Assembly (NCBI GenBank): GCA_024228395.1
Contig: JAAETM010000365.1
Location: forward strand, 1-42,518
Length of the DNA stretch: 42,518 bases
Direction: 5' to 3'
DNA from: a bacterium
GTDB lineage: Bacteria > Planctomycetota > UBA1135 > GCA-002686595
The notes under the pieces are model-generated. The model ran no database searches. It was not told the origin of the DNA and saw nothing but the letters and a program-made list of their open reading frames with translations. Positions 34,022-42,494 of the stretch are shown piece after piece. Each line of letters begins with the position of its first letter. Position 1 is the stretch's first letter. A program made the position numbers and the translations under genes.

Positions 34022-34699
34022 TTAGATACTCACTCCATGGCCTGAGCCCTGGATCGGGCCCTGGATACTAGCGAGGCAGGCCTCAAATACAAGGTCTGGC
34101 TGCTGACGACCGTCGACTTCGCTCACCCCCCCACGCTCCGTATAGAACGCGATCAGGGGGGCTGTTTTGCTGTGATACTCCTCCAAACGGGTCCGAACCA
34201 CCTCTTTGGTGTCGTCCTTACGCTGGTATAGGGCCCCTGAGCAGGTATCGCAGGTACCTTCTGCTGCCGGAGCATTGAAGGTGAGGTGGAAGATCGCCCC
34301 ACATTCCTTGCACATGCGGCGACCCACAATGCGCTGCTCGATGTCAGAATCGGGGACCTGAATGTCCACCACGGTGGGGACCAGGTCCCCCAAGCGAGCC
34401 TCGAGGGCCTCGGCCTGGGCGATGGTCCGGGGGAATCCGTCCAGCAGGTAGCCCTTCTGGCAGTCCTCCTGGGCTACGCGATCGAAGAGCATCTCGAGCA
34501 CGAGCTCATCGGGAACCAGTTCGCCTTGATCCATGAAGGAGCGTGCCCGATCGCCCAGGGCCGTGCCCCCCGCCAAGTTGGCGCGGAACAGGTCTCCTGT
34601 GGAGATGTGGGGAAGCTCCAGGGCCTGGGACAGGCGCACGGCCTGGGTCCCTTTGCCCGCGCCGGGTGCGCCCACCAGGATCACGACGTTCTTGGACAT
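34022..34699 (-). CDS. adk: Adenylate kinase, long zinc-lid type
   Basis: It interconverts ATP, AMP and ADP. The P-loop is GAPGAGKGTQ, AMP-site blocks are HISTGDLFRA and GYLLDGFPRTIAQAEAL, and the lid carries CKEC..CDTC, a four-cysteine zinc site. Length is 225 residues from ATG 34699. GGAGGAG, located in the last secY codons, is ten bases upstream. The map gene often found between adk and infA is absent. Confidence 0.97.
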   Translation of the reverse strand: MSKNVVILVGAPGAGKGTQAVRLSQALELPHISTGDLFRANLAGGTALGDRARSFMDQGELVPDELVLEMLFDRVAQEDCQKGYLLDGFPRTIAQAEALEARLGDLVPTVVDIQVPDSDIEQRIVGRRMCKECGAIFHLTFNAPAAEGTCDTCSGALYQRKDDTKEVVRTRLEEYHSKTAPLIAFYTERGGVSEVDGRQQPDLVFEACLASIQGPIQGSGHGVSI

Positions 34700-34701
34700 G
34701 A

Positions 34702-36048
34702 TTAGCGTGCTCCTCCGCCGGAGGGGCTGCCCTTCTTGCCCTGTGCCCACTTGGCCTGGTTTTGACCTTCAGCGGCACCGCCTTCTTCGTTTTCGTAGGT
34801 CTTCATGACCAGCTGCGCCTGCAACTTGTCCATCAGCTCCAATGCCACACCCACCACGATCAGCACCGAGGTACCCGTGACAAAGTACTGCATCGATTGG
34901 GTCATGCCGGAATCCTTCGTGATAAAGGCGGGCATCACGGCGACCACGGCCAGGAAAGCAGCGCCGACCAGGGTCACCCGAGTCAGAACAGCGGCGAGGT
35001 AATCGGATGTCTTTTGACCAGGGCGGATGCCAGGGATAAAGGATCCGTGCTCACGCAGGTTGTTCGCAATCTCTTCGGGTTGGAACATCAAGCGGTTCCA
35101 GAAGAAGCAGAAGGAGAAGATCAACAGCAGGTAGATCGTCACGTAAATGAAACCGGTTTGATCGCTGAAAATGTTCTCCATCACGCCCCAACCGAGCCAC
35201 TTGAAAATCACACCAGGGATTACGAAGAGCACCGAGGCAAAGATGATCGGCATCACGCCGGCCATGTTGACCTTGATCGGCAGGTAGTGACGCTGTCCCC
35301 CGTATACGCGGCGACCACGTGTCAAGCGTGCGTACTGGATCGGGATGCGGCGGGCGCCCTTGTGCATGAACACGACCGCCAGGATGACGACGGCCCAGGT
35401 GGCGCACAGGAACATGATGATCTGCCAGAATTCCGGGTTGCTGCGAATCGAGGCGAAACTGGAGGGCATCACCGCGATGATGCCTGCCATGATGATCAGG
35501 GACGCGCCATTGCCAGCGCCATACTCGGTGATCAGCTCGCCGATCCACATGACGATCATCGAACCTGCGATCAGGGAAGTCACGACGATGAAGAACATGG
35601 CCACGGTATGCTCGCGCATGCCGACCTCGACCATTTTGGCTCCATCCTGCATGAACACACCGCTGTAGACCAGGAGGGCCTGGACCAAGGCGATAGGCAC
35701 CACAGACAGTCGAGTCCATTGGTTGATTCGCTTCTGACCTGCGGCCCCTTCCTTTGAGATGGCTTCCAAGGCGGGCGACACTTTGGTCAACATCGAGAAG
35801 ATGATGGACGCCGAGATGTAAGGCATGATGCCCAGGGCAAACACGGTGGTTTGGCCGATAGCGCCACCAGAAAGGGCGGACAACATCCCCATGATGCCCT
35901 GGTCCGCAGTGGACTTCAGGAAATCGGGGTCCGTACCCGGGATAGGGATCTGGAAGCCCAACCGGTACGCGATCAGGAGAACCAGGGTGCGGTAAATGCG
36001 CTGCCTAGTTTCCGGTGTCCGGAATAGTTTGAGGAAGAGGTTATCCAC
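34702..36048 (-). CDS. secY: Protein translocase subunit SecY
   Basis: The channel-forming subunit of the Sec translocon in the inner membrane, with ten predicted membrane segments. Landmarks are RIYRTLVLLIAYRLGFQIPI, ALGIMPYISASIIF, ITEYGAGNGASLIIMAGI, LPIKVNMAGVMPIIFA and the long C5/C6 loop. Length is 448 residues. The start is GTG 36048, close to the rplO stop, and no good downstream ATG exists. The glycine-rich C-terminus (SGGGAR) encodes the adk ribosome site. Confidence 0.97.
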   Translation of the reverse strand: MDNLFLKLFRTPETRQRIYRTLVLLIAYRLGFQIPIPGTDPDFLKSTADQGIMGMLSALSGGAIGQTTVFALGIMPYISASIIFSMLTKVSPALEAISKEGAAGQKRINQWTRLSVVPIALVQALLVYSGVFMQDGAKMVEVGMREHTVAMFFIVVTSLIAGSMIVMWIGELITEYGAGNGASLIIMAGIIAVMPSSFASIRSNPEFWQIIMFLCATWAVVILAVVFMHKGARRIPIQYARLTRGRRVYGGQRHYLPIKVNMAGVMPIIFASVLFVIPGVIFKWLGWGVMENIFSDQTGFIYVTIYLLLIFSFCFFWNRLMFQPEEIANNLREHGSFIPGIRPGQKTSDYLAAVLTRVTLVGAAFLAVVAVMPAFITKDSGMTQSMQYFVTGTSVLIVVGVALELMDKLQAQLVMKTYENEEGGAAEGQNQAKWAQGKKGSPSGGGAR

Positions 36049-36053
36049 GCGGC

Positions 36054-36542
36054 TTATGCCTCGTCAGAAGAAGTTTTTGAAGCGGGTTTCGGTTTGGCGC
36101 TGAGAATCTCAACGGTTCCGCCAGCAGCTTCGATCTTGGCCTGAGCCGACGCGCTGCACTTGTGCGTGCGGACGGTGAGCTTCTTGGTGATTTCACCGTT
36201 GCCGAGCACCTTGAGCAGGTCGGTATTCAAGCTGACCAGGCCAGCCTCGAGGATAGCCCGCAGGTCGATCGTTGCCCCATCGTCAAATCCGCCCAGGGCG
36301 TCGATGTTGATGATGGTGTACTCGGTGCGGAAACGTGCGTTGGTGAAACCACGCTTGGGAACACGACGGTAGATGGGCATTTGACCACCCTCGTAACCAG
36401 CACGGCGGCTGGCACCGGAGCGAGATCCGCGACCCTTGTGACCACGGCCACTGGTTTTTCCGCTGCCACTACCGACGCCACGGCCGATGCGACTCCGTTT
36501 CTGGTAACGCGTGCCTTTGGCACATACTGTTCGAATATCCAT
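36054..36542 (-). CDS. rplO: 50S ribosomal protein L15
   Basis: uL15 takes part in late 50S assembly. The N-terminus has the usual glycine/arginine tail (RIGRGVGSGSGKTSGRGHKG), then GGQMPIYRRVPKRGF and KLTVRTHKCSASAQAKIEAA. Length is 162 residues. Two tandem copies of a 14-base unit with AGAAGG precede the ATG. rpmD, usually just before rplO, is missing. Confidence 0.97.
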   Translation of the reverse strand: MDIRTVCAKGTRYQKRSRIGRGVGSGSGKTSGRGHKGRGSRSGASRRAGYEGGQMPIYRRVPKRGFTNARFRTEYTIINIDALGGFDDGATIDLRAILEAGLVSLNTDLLKVLGNGEITKKLTVRTHKCSASAQAKIEAAGGTVEILSAKPKPASKTSSDEA

Positions 36543-36570
36543 GGTTGCCTTCTAGGGGTTGCCTTCTAGG
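36543..36570 (-). repeat. 14-bp tandem duplication carrying the rplO ribosome site
   Basis: ggttgccttctagg occurs at 36543-36556 and again at 36557-36570 with no difference. On the coding strand each copy contains AGAAGG, so two ribosome sites stand in tandem right before rplO. This is the place where rpmD normally lies. Confidence 0.9.
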
Positions 36571-36584
36571 AAACTGGGGGTGGA

Positions 36585-37097
36585 CTAGAGTTCGACGCCA
36601 CGCAGGGCGGCAACGCTCTCGGGTGTACGGAGTTGGGACAACGCGTCAAGGGTGGCCTTGACCATGTTGATCGGGTTGGTGGAACCGTATGCCTTGGAGA
36701 GCAGGTTCTTGATACCAGCCATTTCAGCCACGGCGCGAACCGAGGTGCCGGCGATGATGCCCGTACCTTCGGAAGCGGGGATCAGGATGACGCGGGCTGC
36801 ACAGTACTCGCCGATGACCTCGTGGGGAATGGATCCCCAAGTGGTGCGGGGAACGAGCATCATATGCTTGCGGCCGTCCTTGGATGCCTTCTCGATGGCG
36901 CCAGGAACTTGGCGAGCCTTGCCGAAGCCATAGCCCACCATTCCCGCGCGATTGCCCGTGACGGTTAGGGCAGCAAAGGAAAAGCGACGTCCACCTTTGA
37001 CCACTGCAGCGCAGCGGTTGACCCGAATGAGTTGCTCGGTGATGGACTCGATGTCGCCGATCTCGCCAGCGTCCAGGTATTCGATCTTGTGTTTCAT
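36585..37097 (-). CDS. rpsE: 30S ribosomal protein S5
   Basis: uS5 acts in decoding fidelity at the 30S mRNA entry. It shows VNRCAAVVKGGRRFSFAAL, GNRAGMVGYGFGKARQVPGA and IAGTSVRAVAEMAGIKNLL with AYGSTNPINMVKATLDAL. Length is 170 residues. It is followed by rplO after a 42-bp gap too short for rpmD. Confidence 0.98.
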   Translation of the reverse strand: MKHKIEYLDAGEIGDIESITEQLIRVNRCAAVVKGGRRFSFAALTVTGNRAGMVGYGFGKARQVPGAIEKASKDGRKHMMLVPRTTWGSIPHEVIGEYCAARVILIPASEGTGIIAGTSVRAVAEMAGIKNLLSKAYGSTNPINMVKATLDALSQLRTPESVAALRGVEL

Positions 37098-37118
37098 GAT
37101 TCAGTACTCGGAAGAAGC

Positions 37119-37490
37119 CTAGAGTTTCAAACCGGCTTCGCGGGCCGCTTCGGCGAGGGCTTTGACTCGGCCTTGGTAGTGGGAAAAACCCCGGTCCAAA
37201 ACCACTTGGTTGACACCGGCCTCTTGCGCCTTGCGGGCAATCTCTTGGCCGATGAACTTGGCGCAATCACTCTTGGTCTTGCCTTTCAGCTCGGCCTGGG
37301 ATGCGTTGGAAGTTGTGGTGGCGGCAGCCAAGGTATGCCCCTTGACGTCGTCCACGATTTGCACGGAGATGTGCTTGCAGGAGCGGTGCACCGACAGGCG
37401 GGGCAGATTCGAGCGCTCGCGGATCAGGCGCCGCACGTGCATGGCACGACGCTGCTTGCGCTTGTTCTTCAATTGGTTGGCGGAATTCAT
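37119..37490 (-). CDS. rplR: 50S ribosomal protein L18
   Basis: uL18 binds 5S rRNA. RKQRRAMHVRRLIRERSNLP, RLSVHRSCKHISVQIVDD and VVLDRGFSHYQGRVKALAEA match the family. Length is 123 residues. It stands between rplF and rpsE in the standard order. Confidence 0.97.
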   Translation of the reverse strand: MNSANQLKNKRKQRRAMHVRRLIRERSNLPRLSVHRSCKHISVQIVDDVKGHTLAAATTTSNASQAELKGKTKSDCAKFIGQEIARKAQEAGVNQVVLDRGFSHYQGRVKALAEAAREAGLKL

Positions 37491-37559
37491 TGGGCTTCTT
37501 GGTGTTTGATATTGGCTTATGCGGCCTTGGACAACAGCGGGGGAAGGAATCGGCTAGGA

Positions 37560-38105
37560 CTACGCGCCGAAGCTCTTACCAGCCTTGCGGCGAACGTACT
37601 CGCCAACGTAACGGATGCCTTTGCCCTTGTAGGGTTCCGGGGGACGCACGGCACGGATCTCGGCGGCAGCCTGACCGACCGCTTGTTTGTCGGGACCCGT
37701 GATGACCATCTGTGTGGGAGCAGGGGTCTCGATCTTCACATTCTTGGGCATCTCAACGTCAACGGTGTGACAGAAGCCGATGTTCAGGGTGACCTTGGTT
37801 CCGGCAGCCTTGGCGTTCCAACCCACTCCGACGATCTCGAGCTTCTTCTCGAATCCGGTGTGAACTCCGGTGACCATGTTCTGGACCAGCGCGCGGGTCA
37901 AACCGTGGAAAGCGCGAGCCTGACGGGCGGGACCTGCTCCGGTGAGCTCGACCTTCGCCTCGGTGCCTTCAACGGACACTTTGACTTCCGGGCGGATAGT
38001 GATGGAGAGATTGCCCTTGGGCCCCTTGACGGAGACTTCCTGGGCCTTGGCCTCAACGGTGACTCCGCCGGGGATGGCGATGGGTGCTTTTCCGATTCTG
38101 GACAT
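37560..38105 (-). CDS. rplF: 50S ribosomal protein L6
   Basis: uL6 sits near the factor-binding site of the 50S. It starts MSRIGKAPIAIPGGV and ends with RPPEPYKGKGIRYVGEYVRR plus KAGKSFGA; two related alpha/beta halves lie between. Length is 181 residues from ATG 38105, which has AGGA ten bases upstream; the in-frame sequence to 38222 is not conserved. Confidence 0.97.
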   Translation of the reverse strand: MSRIGKAPIAIPGGVTVEAKAQEVSVKGPKGNLSITIRPEVKVSVEGTEAKVELTGAGPARQARAFHGLTRALVQNMVTGVHTGFEKKLEIVGVGWNAKAAGTKVTLNIGFCHTVDVEMPKNVKIETPAPTQMVITGPDKQAVGQAAAEIRAVRPPEPYKGKGIRYVGEYVRRKAGKSFGA

Positions 38106-38178
38106 GGTTGGTTCGTCCTGTGTGCTTTCGTTGGTTGGAAACGAAGAGAGTGGTTTGGAACAGGTCCTGGTAAGTGCC

Positions 38179-38574
38179 CTAATAAACGAGGGCGAGAACT
38201 TCGCCACCCACGGACAACTCACGTGCCTGGCGGTCAGAGACGACGCCTTTGGGAGTGGAAAGAATCTGGATGCCTTGTCCGCGCAGGATGGGCTTCAAGT
38301 CCCCCACTTGTGCATACATGCGGCAGCCGGGCTTGCTGATTCGGTCGATCTTACGGATGACCTTCTCACCTTCTTCGCCGTACTTGAGCACGATGTCGAG
38401 GATACTGGTGGGCTTGCCTTCGCTAACTTTGTAGCTGGCGATGAAACCTTCCTTATGGAGGACTTCGGCGATTCCCACACGCATGCGGGAGGCGGGCATG
38501 GCCACGGTGGGCTTGGAGATTGCGTTTGCGTTGCGGATACGCGTCAGCATATCGGCGATCGGATCGGTCATCAT
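38179..38574 (-). CDS. rpsH: 30S ribosomal protein S8
   Basis: uS8 binds the central domain of 16S rRNA and is the operon's autoregulator in E. coli. It opens MMTDPIADMLTRIRNANAI; RISKPGCRMYAQVGDLKPIL and the end VVSDRQARELSVGGEVLALV are typical. Length is 131 residues. AAGGA lies nine bases before the first of two adjacent ATGs. Confidence 0.98.
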   Translation of the reverse strand: MMTDPIADMLTRIRNANAISKPTVAMPASRMRVGIAEVLHKEGFIASYKVSEGKPTSILDIVLKYGEEGEKVIRKIDRISKPGCRMYAQVGDLKPILRGQGIQILSTPKGVVSDRQARELSVGGEVLALVY

Positions 38575-38607
38575 AGCGGTATATCCTTGTTGGTCTTGGC
38601 TGGCGGA

Positions 38608-38793
38608 CTACCAGGAAGCCTTACGCATTCCAGGAATCTGACCCAGGTGGGCACGCTCGCGAAGGCAGATGCGGCAGATACCGAACTTGCGGTATACGGC
38701 GCGCGGACGGCCACAGAAGTTGCATCGGGTGTAACCACGAACCTTGAATTTGGGCTCGCGGGCGGCTTTGGCGATCAGAGATTTCTTTGCCAT
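38608..38793 (-). CDS. rpsN: 30S ribosomal protein S14, zinc type
   Basis: A 61-residue, short zinc-binding uS14: [20 protein letters not shown] supplies the four ligands, and [17 protein letters not shown] ends it. ATG 38793 gives the normal [10 protein letters not shown] start; upstream in-frame codons overlap rplE and are not used. Together with the zinc-form L36 it suggests a zinc-replete ribosome set in this operon. Confidence 0.98.
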   Translation of the reverse strand: MAKKSLIAKAAREPKFKVRGYTRCNFCGRPRAVYRKFGICRICLRERAHLGQIPGMRKASW

Positions 38794-38854
38794 TGTGGAA
38801 TGCGCTGGTAGCGGGGGCTTGAGCTGTGTTTTGAGCGATTGACTGGGCTTGGCC

Positions 38855-39439
38855 TTAGATGGCTGCTTCGTCCAATTCGGGCTTGCGGAAGGGCATGCCA
38901 AGCTCTTTGAGGAGCTCGTAGGCGTGGTCGTCGGTTTCCGCAGTGGTGACAAAGGTAATGTCCATGCCCTGGGGAAAATCGATCATGTCGTAGGTCAACT
39001 CAGGGAAGACAGATTGCTCTGCCAGGCCCATGGTGTAGTTGCCACGACCGTCTAGCTTGTCTTTGACTCCGCGGAAGTCGCGGATACGAGGAAGCACAAC
39101 GGCGAAGAGGCGGTCCATGAACTCCCACATGCGGTCGCCGCGCAGGGTGACGGCGCAGCCGATCGGCATGCCCTCGCGCAGCTTGAAGCTTGCGATCGAG
39201 TGCTTGGCCTTGCGGATGGTGGGAAGCTGACCGGTGATGAAGCCCAAGTTCTTGGCGGCCACCTCGACCTTGGCCTTGCTTTCCACGGCGCCCTTGACGC
39301 CCATGTTCACCACGATCTTCTCGATGCGCGGGATTTGCATCTCGTTCGTATAGCCGAGCTTGCTCTTGAGTTGGGTGCGAACCTCACTAAGGTACTTGTC
39401 CTTGAGGCGCGGATTGCTATTCGTTTCAGTGGAAGTCAT
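38855..39439 (-). CDS. rplE: 50S ribosomal protein L5
   Basis: uL5 binds 5S rRNA and contacts P-site t[43 protein letters not shown] and [18 protein letters not shown] are diagnostic. Length is 194 residues. Its ribosome site AGGAGG lies in the last rplX codons, three bases upstream of which the genes join. Confidence 0.98.
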   Translation of the reverse strand: MTSTETNSNPRLKDKYLSEVRTQLKSKLGYTNEMQIPRIEKIVVNMGVKGAVESKAKVEVAAKNLGFITGQLPTIRKAKHSIASFKLREGMPIGCAVTLRGDRMWEFMDRLFAVVLPRIRDFRGVKDKLDGRGNYTMGLAEQSVFPELTYDMIDFPQGMDITFVTTAETDDHAYELLKELGMPFRKPELDEAAI

Positions 39440-39442
39440 GGT

Positions 39443-39703
39443 TTAGGCCTCCTGGGAACGCTTGCGCGTTCCTTTTCCGGTCTTGGGGTCGAGCAACATG
39501 ACGTTGCTGGCGTGGATCGAAGATTCCTCTTCGATACGCTGACCCTGGGGGTTCTGCTCCGTGGGCTTCTTATGCTTGGTGCGCATATTCATGCCCTCGA
39601 CGGTGCAGCGGTTGCGTTTGATGTCGACACTGGTGACGGTGCCGGTTTGGCCCTTGTCGTTTCCAGCGATTACGATTACTTCATCACCTGTTTTCAAATG
39701 CAT
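39443..39703 (-). CDS. rplX: 50S ribosomal protein L24
   Basis: uL24 starts 50S assembly. The KOW motif GDEVIVIAGNDKGQTGTVTS opens it, followed by RCTVEGMNMRTKHKKPTEQN. At 86 residues it is shorter than E. coli L24 (104). Its ATG overlaps the rplN stop (TGATG), behind an exceptionally complete ribosome site. Confidence 0.97.
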   Translation of the reverse strand: MHLKTGDEVIVIAGNDKGQTGTVTSVDIKRNRCTVEGMNMRTKHKKPTEQNPQGQRIEEESSIHASNVMLLDPKTGKGTRKRSQEA

Positions 39704-40071
39704 CAGATCACCTCCTGCGAGAGGGAGATAATTTTCATGAAGTTGCGATCGCGCAGTTCACGCGCCACAGCTCCAAAGATCCGGGTGCCCTTGGGGTTGC
39801 CTTCGGCATCCACCAGCACCAGGGCGTTGCGATCGAAGCGAACGTAGCTTCCATCGGCGCGGCGGGTGTTCTTTTTGATACGCACGATCACACCTTTGAC
39901 GATCGTACCGGTCTTGACCTCGGAACCGGGCATGGCCTTCTTGACCGAGGCGACGATGATGTCACCGAGACCGGCGTAACGGCGGTGGGTACCGCCGAGC
40001 ACCTTGATGCACTGGACTTGCTTGGCGCCTGTGTTGTCGGCGACGTCCAGATAGCTTTGCATTTGAATCAT
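39703..40071 (-). CDS. rplN: 50S ribosomal protein L14
   Basis: uL14 forms part of the subunit interface. [40 protein letters not shown] and [20 protein letters not shown] are standard. Length is 122 residues. The ATG overlaps the rpsQ stop by ATGA. Its last codons encode the rplX ribosome site. Confidence 0.98.
   Translation of the reverse strand: MIQMQSYLDVADNTGAKQVQCIKVLGGTHRRYAGLGDIIVASVKKAMPGSEVKTGTIVKGVIVRIKKNTRRADGSYVRFDRNALVLVDAEGNPKGTRIFGAVARELRDRNFMKIISLSQEVI
39706..39716 (-). promoter_or_regulatory. rplX: Near-perfect ribosome binding site of rplX
   Basis: On the coding strand the bases read AGGAGGTGATC, fully complementary to the 3' end of a typical bacterial 16S rRNA, two bases before the ATG codon region. 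It overlaps the L14 codons for QEVI. Confidence 0.8.
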
Positions 40072-40370
40072 TGCGCATCCCCCATCGGCAGCACGGCCTT
40101 AGTGGTGATATTCACGAGACGCCAACGCTTGAGCTTGGACAGGGGACGAATCTCCTGAATCTCAACGGTGTCGCCGATCGCAGCTTCGTTGCGTTCGTCG
40201 TGGGCGTAGACCTTGTTGTGGCGCCGGATGTACTTGTTGTACTTCGGGTGCTTGAACTGACGTTCCACCACCACGGTGATCATCTGGTCGGCTTTGTTGC
40301 TGGAGACAACACCGGTAACAACCTGGCGGGCGTTACGGTCATTTGCTCCTTGGCTTTGTTGCTCAGACAT
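40068..40370 (-). CDS. rpsQ: 30S ribosomal protein S17
   Basis: uS17 binds the 5' domain of 16S rRNA. The OB fold shows [40 protein letters not shown] and [20 protein letters not shown]. At 100 residues it has a short polar N-terminal extension. The ATG overlaps the rpmC stop (TAATG). Confidence 0.97.
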   Translation of the reverse strand: MSEQQSQGANDRNARQVVTGVVSSNKADQMITVVVERQFKHPKYNKYIRRHNKVYAHDERNEAAIGDTVEIQEIRPLSKLKRWRLVNITTKAVLPMGDAQ

Positions 40371-40585
40371 TATTCTTTGGGCTCCTGTCCGCCAATTCCT
40401 TCGACGCGTTCATGCATCACTGTTTTAATCCGGGCGATGGAACGCCGGAGGATCTTGATTTGGGAGGGGCTTTGAACGCCACTCGTTGCCGTTTTGAATC
40501 GCAGGTCGAACAGTTCCTTCTTCATGTTACCCATGTCGAATTCCAGTTCGGCGTCGGTCTTACTGCGCACTTCTTCGATCTTCAT
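40370..40585 (-). CDS. rpmC: 50S ribosomal protein L29
   Basis: uL29 sits at the exit tunnel and helps bind SRP and trigger factor. The 71-residue two-helix protein reads MKIEEVRSKTDAELEFDMGN and then KKELFDLRFKTATSGVQSPS, IKILRRSIARIKTVMHER. AAGGAG lies nine bases before the ATG. Confidence 0.96.
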   Translation of the reverse strand: MKIEEVRSKTDAELEFDMGNMKKELFDLRFKTATSGVQSPSQIKILRRSIARIKTVMHERVEGIGGQEPKE

Positions 40586-40610
40586 TGCTGCTAGCTCCTT
40601 AGGCTCGGGC

Positions 40611-41030
40611 CTAGGTGGTGGGCAACCTCTTCACCATTCGTACTTTGATGGGCATCTTGTGCGCAATGCGCTTGAAGGCCAACTTGGCTTTCTCTTCGGT
40701 CACGTTTCCGAGCTCGAACAAGATAGTTCCGGGACGCACGCATGCGGCCCAGTAGTCCAAGTCACCCTTACCTTTACCCATCCGGGTTTCAGCAGGCTTC
40801 GATGAGATGGGCTTGTCGGGGAAGGCACGAATCCAGATCTTGGCTGCACCATCGGTCGCACGGTTGGCGGCGATACGGCTGGCTTCCAGCTGACGGCCAT
40901 TGATCCAACCTGCGTCCAGGGCTTGAAGGCCGTAGTCGCCGAAGACGACCCGGTTGCCACGGGTGGCAAAGCCTTTCAGGCGGCCTTTGAACATCTTGCG
41001 ATGCTTGTACTTCTTGGGCATGTATTGCAT
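40611..41030 (-). CDS. rplP: 50S ribosomal protein L16
   Basis: uL16 organises the A-site region of the 50[38 protein letters not shown] and [20 protein letters not shown] are diagnostic. Length is 139 residues from ATG 41030 (GGAGG nine bases upstream); ATG 41021 would drop three residues. Confidence 0.98.
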   Translation of the reverse strand: MQYMPKKYKHRKMFKGRLKGFATRGNRVVFGDYGLQALDAGWINGRQLEASRIAANRATDGAAKIWIRAFPDKPISSKPAETRMGKGKGDLDYWAACVRPGTILFELGNVTEEKAKLAFKRIAHKMPIKVRMVKRLPTT

Positions 41031-41048
41031 AGCGAATTTCCTCCCGGG

Positions 41049-41798
41049 CTATTGGCGCCCGCGACCTCCTTGGGAACCGCCGCGTCCACGGCCACCTCGG
41101 CGGGGTCCACGACCACCGCGCTCGAAACGTCCACCTTGGGCAGACAGGGCACGGTAATCGATCATTTTGCCACGATCGATGTCACCCTTGTAAATCCAAA
41201 CCTTGACTCCAATCTTGCCGTAGGTGGTGTGGGCTTCAACAAAACCGTATTCCACGTTGGCCTGAAGGGTCGAAAGCGGAACTCGGCCTTCACGCTCGGT
41301 CAGAACCCGCGCCATTTCGGCACCGCCGAGGCGACCACTGATCTGACACTTGATGCCTTTGGCACCGGCCTGAATCGTACTTTGCACTGCCTTTTTCACT
41401 GCGCGACGGAAACCCATGCGGCGGCGAAGTTGGTCGGCGATGTTTTCGGCGACCAGGCCTGCGGAAAGCTCGGGGCGCTTGACCTCGTGGATGGTGAGGT
41501 GCACGGTGATTCCGCAGATCGCTTGAAGCTCAGTCTTGAGCTGGTCGATGCGAATACCCTTGCGACCCACCAAAACGCCGGGGCGTGCGGTGTAGATCAC
41601 GGCGTTGACGGCTTCACCGGTACGCTCGATCTCGATGCGAGGAATGCCGGCTGAGCCGTACTCCTTCATGATGTGCTCGCGAACCTTCTTGTCCTGAAGC
41701 AGGAATTTGGCGAAGTTTCGTTTGCCACCGTGCCAGCGGGATGACCAAGGCTCGATGACTGCGATGCGGTACCCAGTCGGGTGGATTTTTTGTCCCAT
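41049..41798 (-). CDS. rpsC: 30S ribosomal protein S3
   Basis: uS3 lies at the mRNA entry and has helicase activity together with S4. MGQKIHPTGYRIAVIEPWSS, the KH domain around ARPGVLVGRKGIRIDQLKTE and GAKGIKCQISGRLGGAEMAR are typical. The 249 residues end in an unusual Arg/Gly tail (FERGGRGPRRGGRGRGGSQG). GGAG is nine bases before the ATG. Confidence 0.98.
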   Translation of the reverse strand: MGQKIHPTGYRIAVIEPWSSRWHGGKRNFAKFLLQDKKVREHIMKEYGSAGIPRIEIERTGEAVNAVIYTARPGVLVGRKGIRIDQLKTELQAICGITVHLTIHEVKRPELSAGLVAENIADQLRRRMGFRRAVKKAVQSTIQAGAKGIKCQISGRLGGAEMARVLTEREGRVPLSTLQANVEYGFVEAHTTYGKIGVKVWIYKGDIDRGKMIDYRALSAQGGRFERGGRGPRRGGRGRGGSQGGRGRQ

Positions 41799-41817
41799 AG
41801 TGCTTTACTCCGAGGAT

Positions 41818-42189
41818 CTAGAGATCCTCTCCCTTACCGGACTCGGCGACACAAACGGTTAGATGACTCGTTTTCTTGGCGAAGGGCATCGCACGGCCCT
41901 GCGGGCCCGGACGCCAACGAAGGCGGTTGTTCAACATAGGACCCTCGTCCGCGACGCACTTGCTGACGAACAGCCTGTTCACGTTCACGGATTCGTCCTG
42001 GGCTGCGTTTGCCATGGCGGAGACCAAAACCTTCTTGTAGAAGGCGGCCGCACGCTGGGGCGCGAACTCGAGTGCCTCGAGGGCAGCGTTGCAGTTGCGA
42101 CCACGGATCACGTCAGCGATCAGTCGCGCCTTGCGGGCGGTGATGCGCGCGTAGCGGTGCTTCGCGGTATAAGAAGTTGTTTCGCTCAT
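41818..42189 (-). CDS. rplV: 50S ribosomal protein L22
   Basis: uL22 lines the exit tunnel; its hairpin meets macrolides. TAKHRYARITARKARLIADV, IRGRNCNAALEALEFAPQRA and the loop LNNRLRWRPGPQGRAMPFAK match. Length is 123 residues. GAGGA lies ten bases upstream. Confidence 0.97.
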   Translation of the reverse strand: MSETTSYTAKHRYARITARKARLIADVIRGRNCNAALEALEFAPQRAAAFYKKVLVSAMANAAQDESVNVNRLFVSKCVADEGPMLNNRLRWRPGPQGRAMPFAKKTSHLTVCVAESGKGEDL

Positions 42190-42212
42190 GATTGTTGAGT
42201 CCTCAAGTTGGC

Positions 42213-42494
42213 CTAGCGGTTACGCATGGCCTCCTTCTTGTTGGTGTGTCCGCGGAATTGGCGGGTGATGGCGAATTCGCCCAGCTTGTGCCCCACCATG
42301 TCCTCGGTGACCTGCACGCGAATGTGCTTGCGGCCATCGTGAACCATGAAAACAAGACCGATGAAGTCCGGGGTGATCGTACAGGCACGGGCCCAGGTCG
42401 TGATGGGTGACTTCACGCCCGTCTCGAGCTGCTTGTCCACCTTCTTGGCCAATTTCGGGTCGATATACGGCCCTTTCTTGATGCTACGGCTCAT
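42213..42494 (-). CDS. rpsS: 30S ribosomal protein S19
   Basis: uS19 sits in the 30S head beside S13. [40 protein letters not shown] and the end [20 protein letters not shown] are conserved. Length is 93 residues, complete. Upstream operon genes (rplB onwards) are outside the window. Confidence 0.98.
   Translation of the reverse strand: MSRSIKKGPYIDPKLAKKVDKQLETGVKSPITTWARACTITPDFIGLVFMVHDGRKHIRVQVTEDMVGHKLGEFAITRQFRGHTNKKEAMRNR

Noticed and set aside
34762-35757. 331-residue plus-strand open frame opposite secY
   Set aside because: His/Asp-rich antisense reading of the hydrophobic SecY codons; not a protein family.
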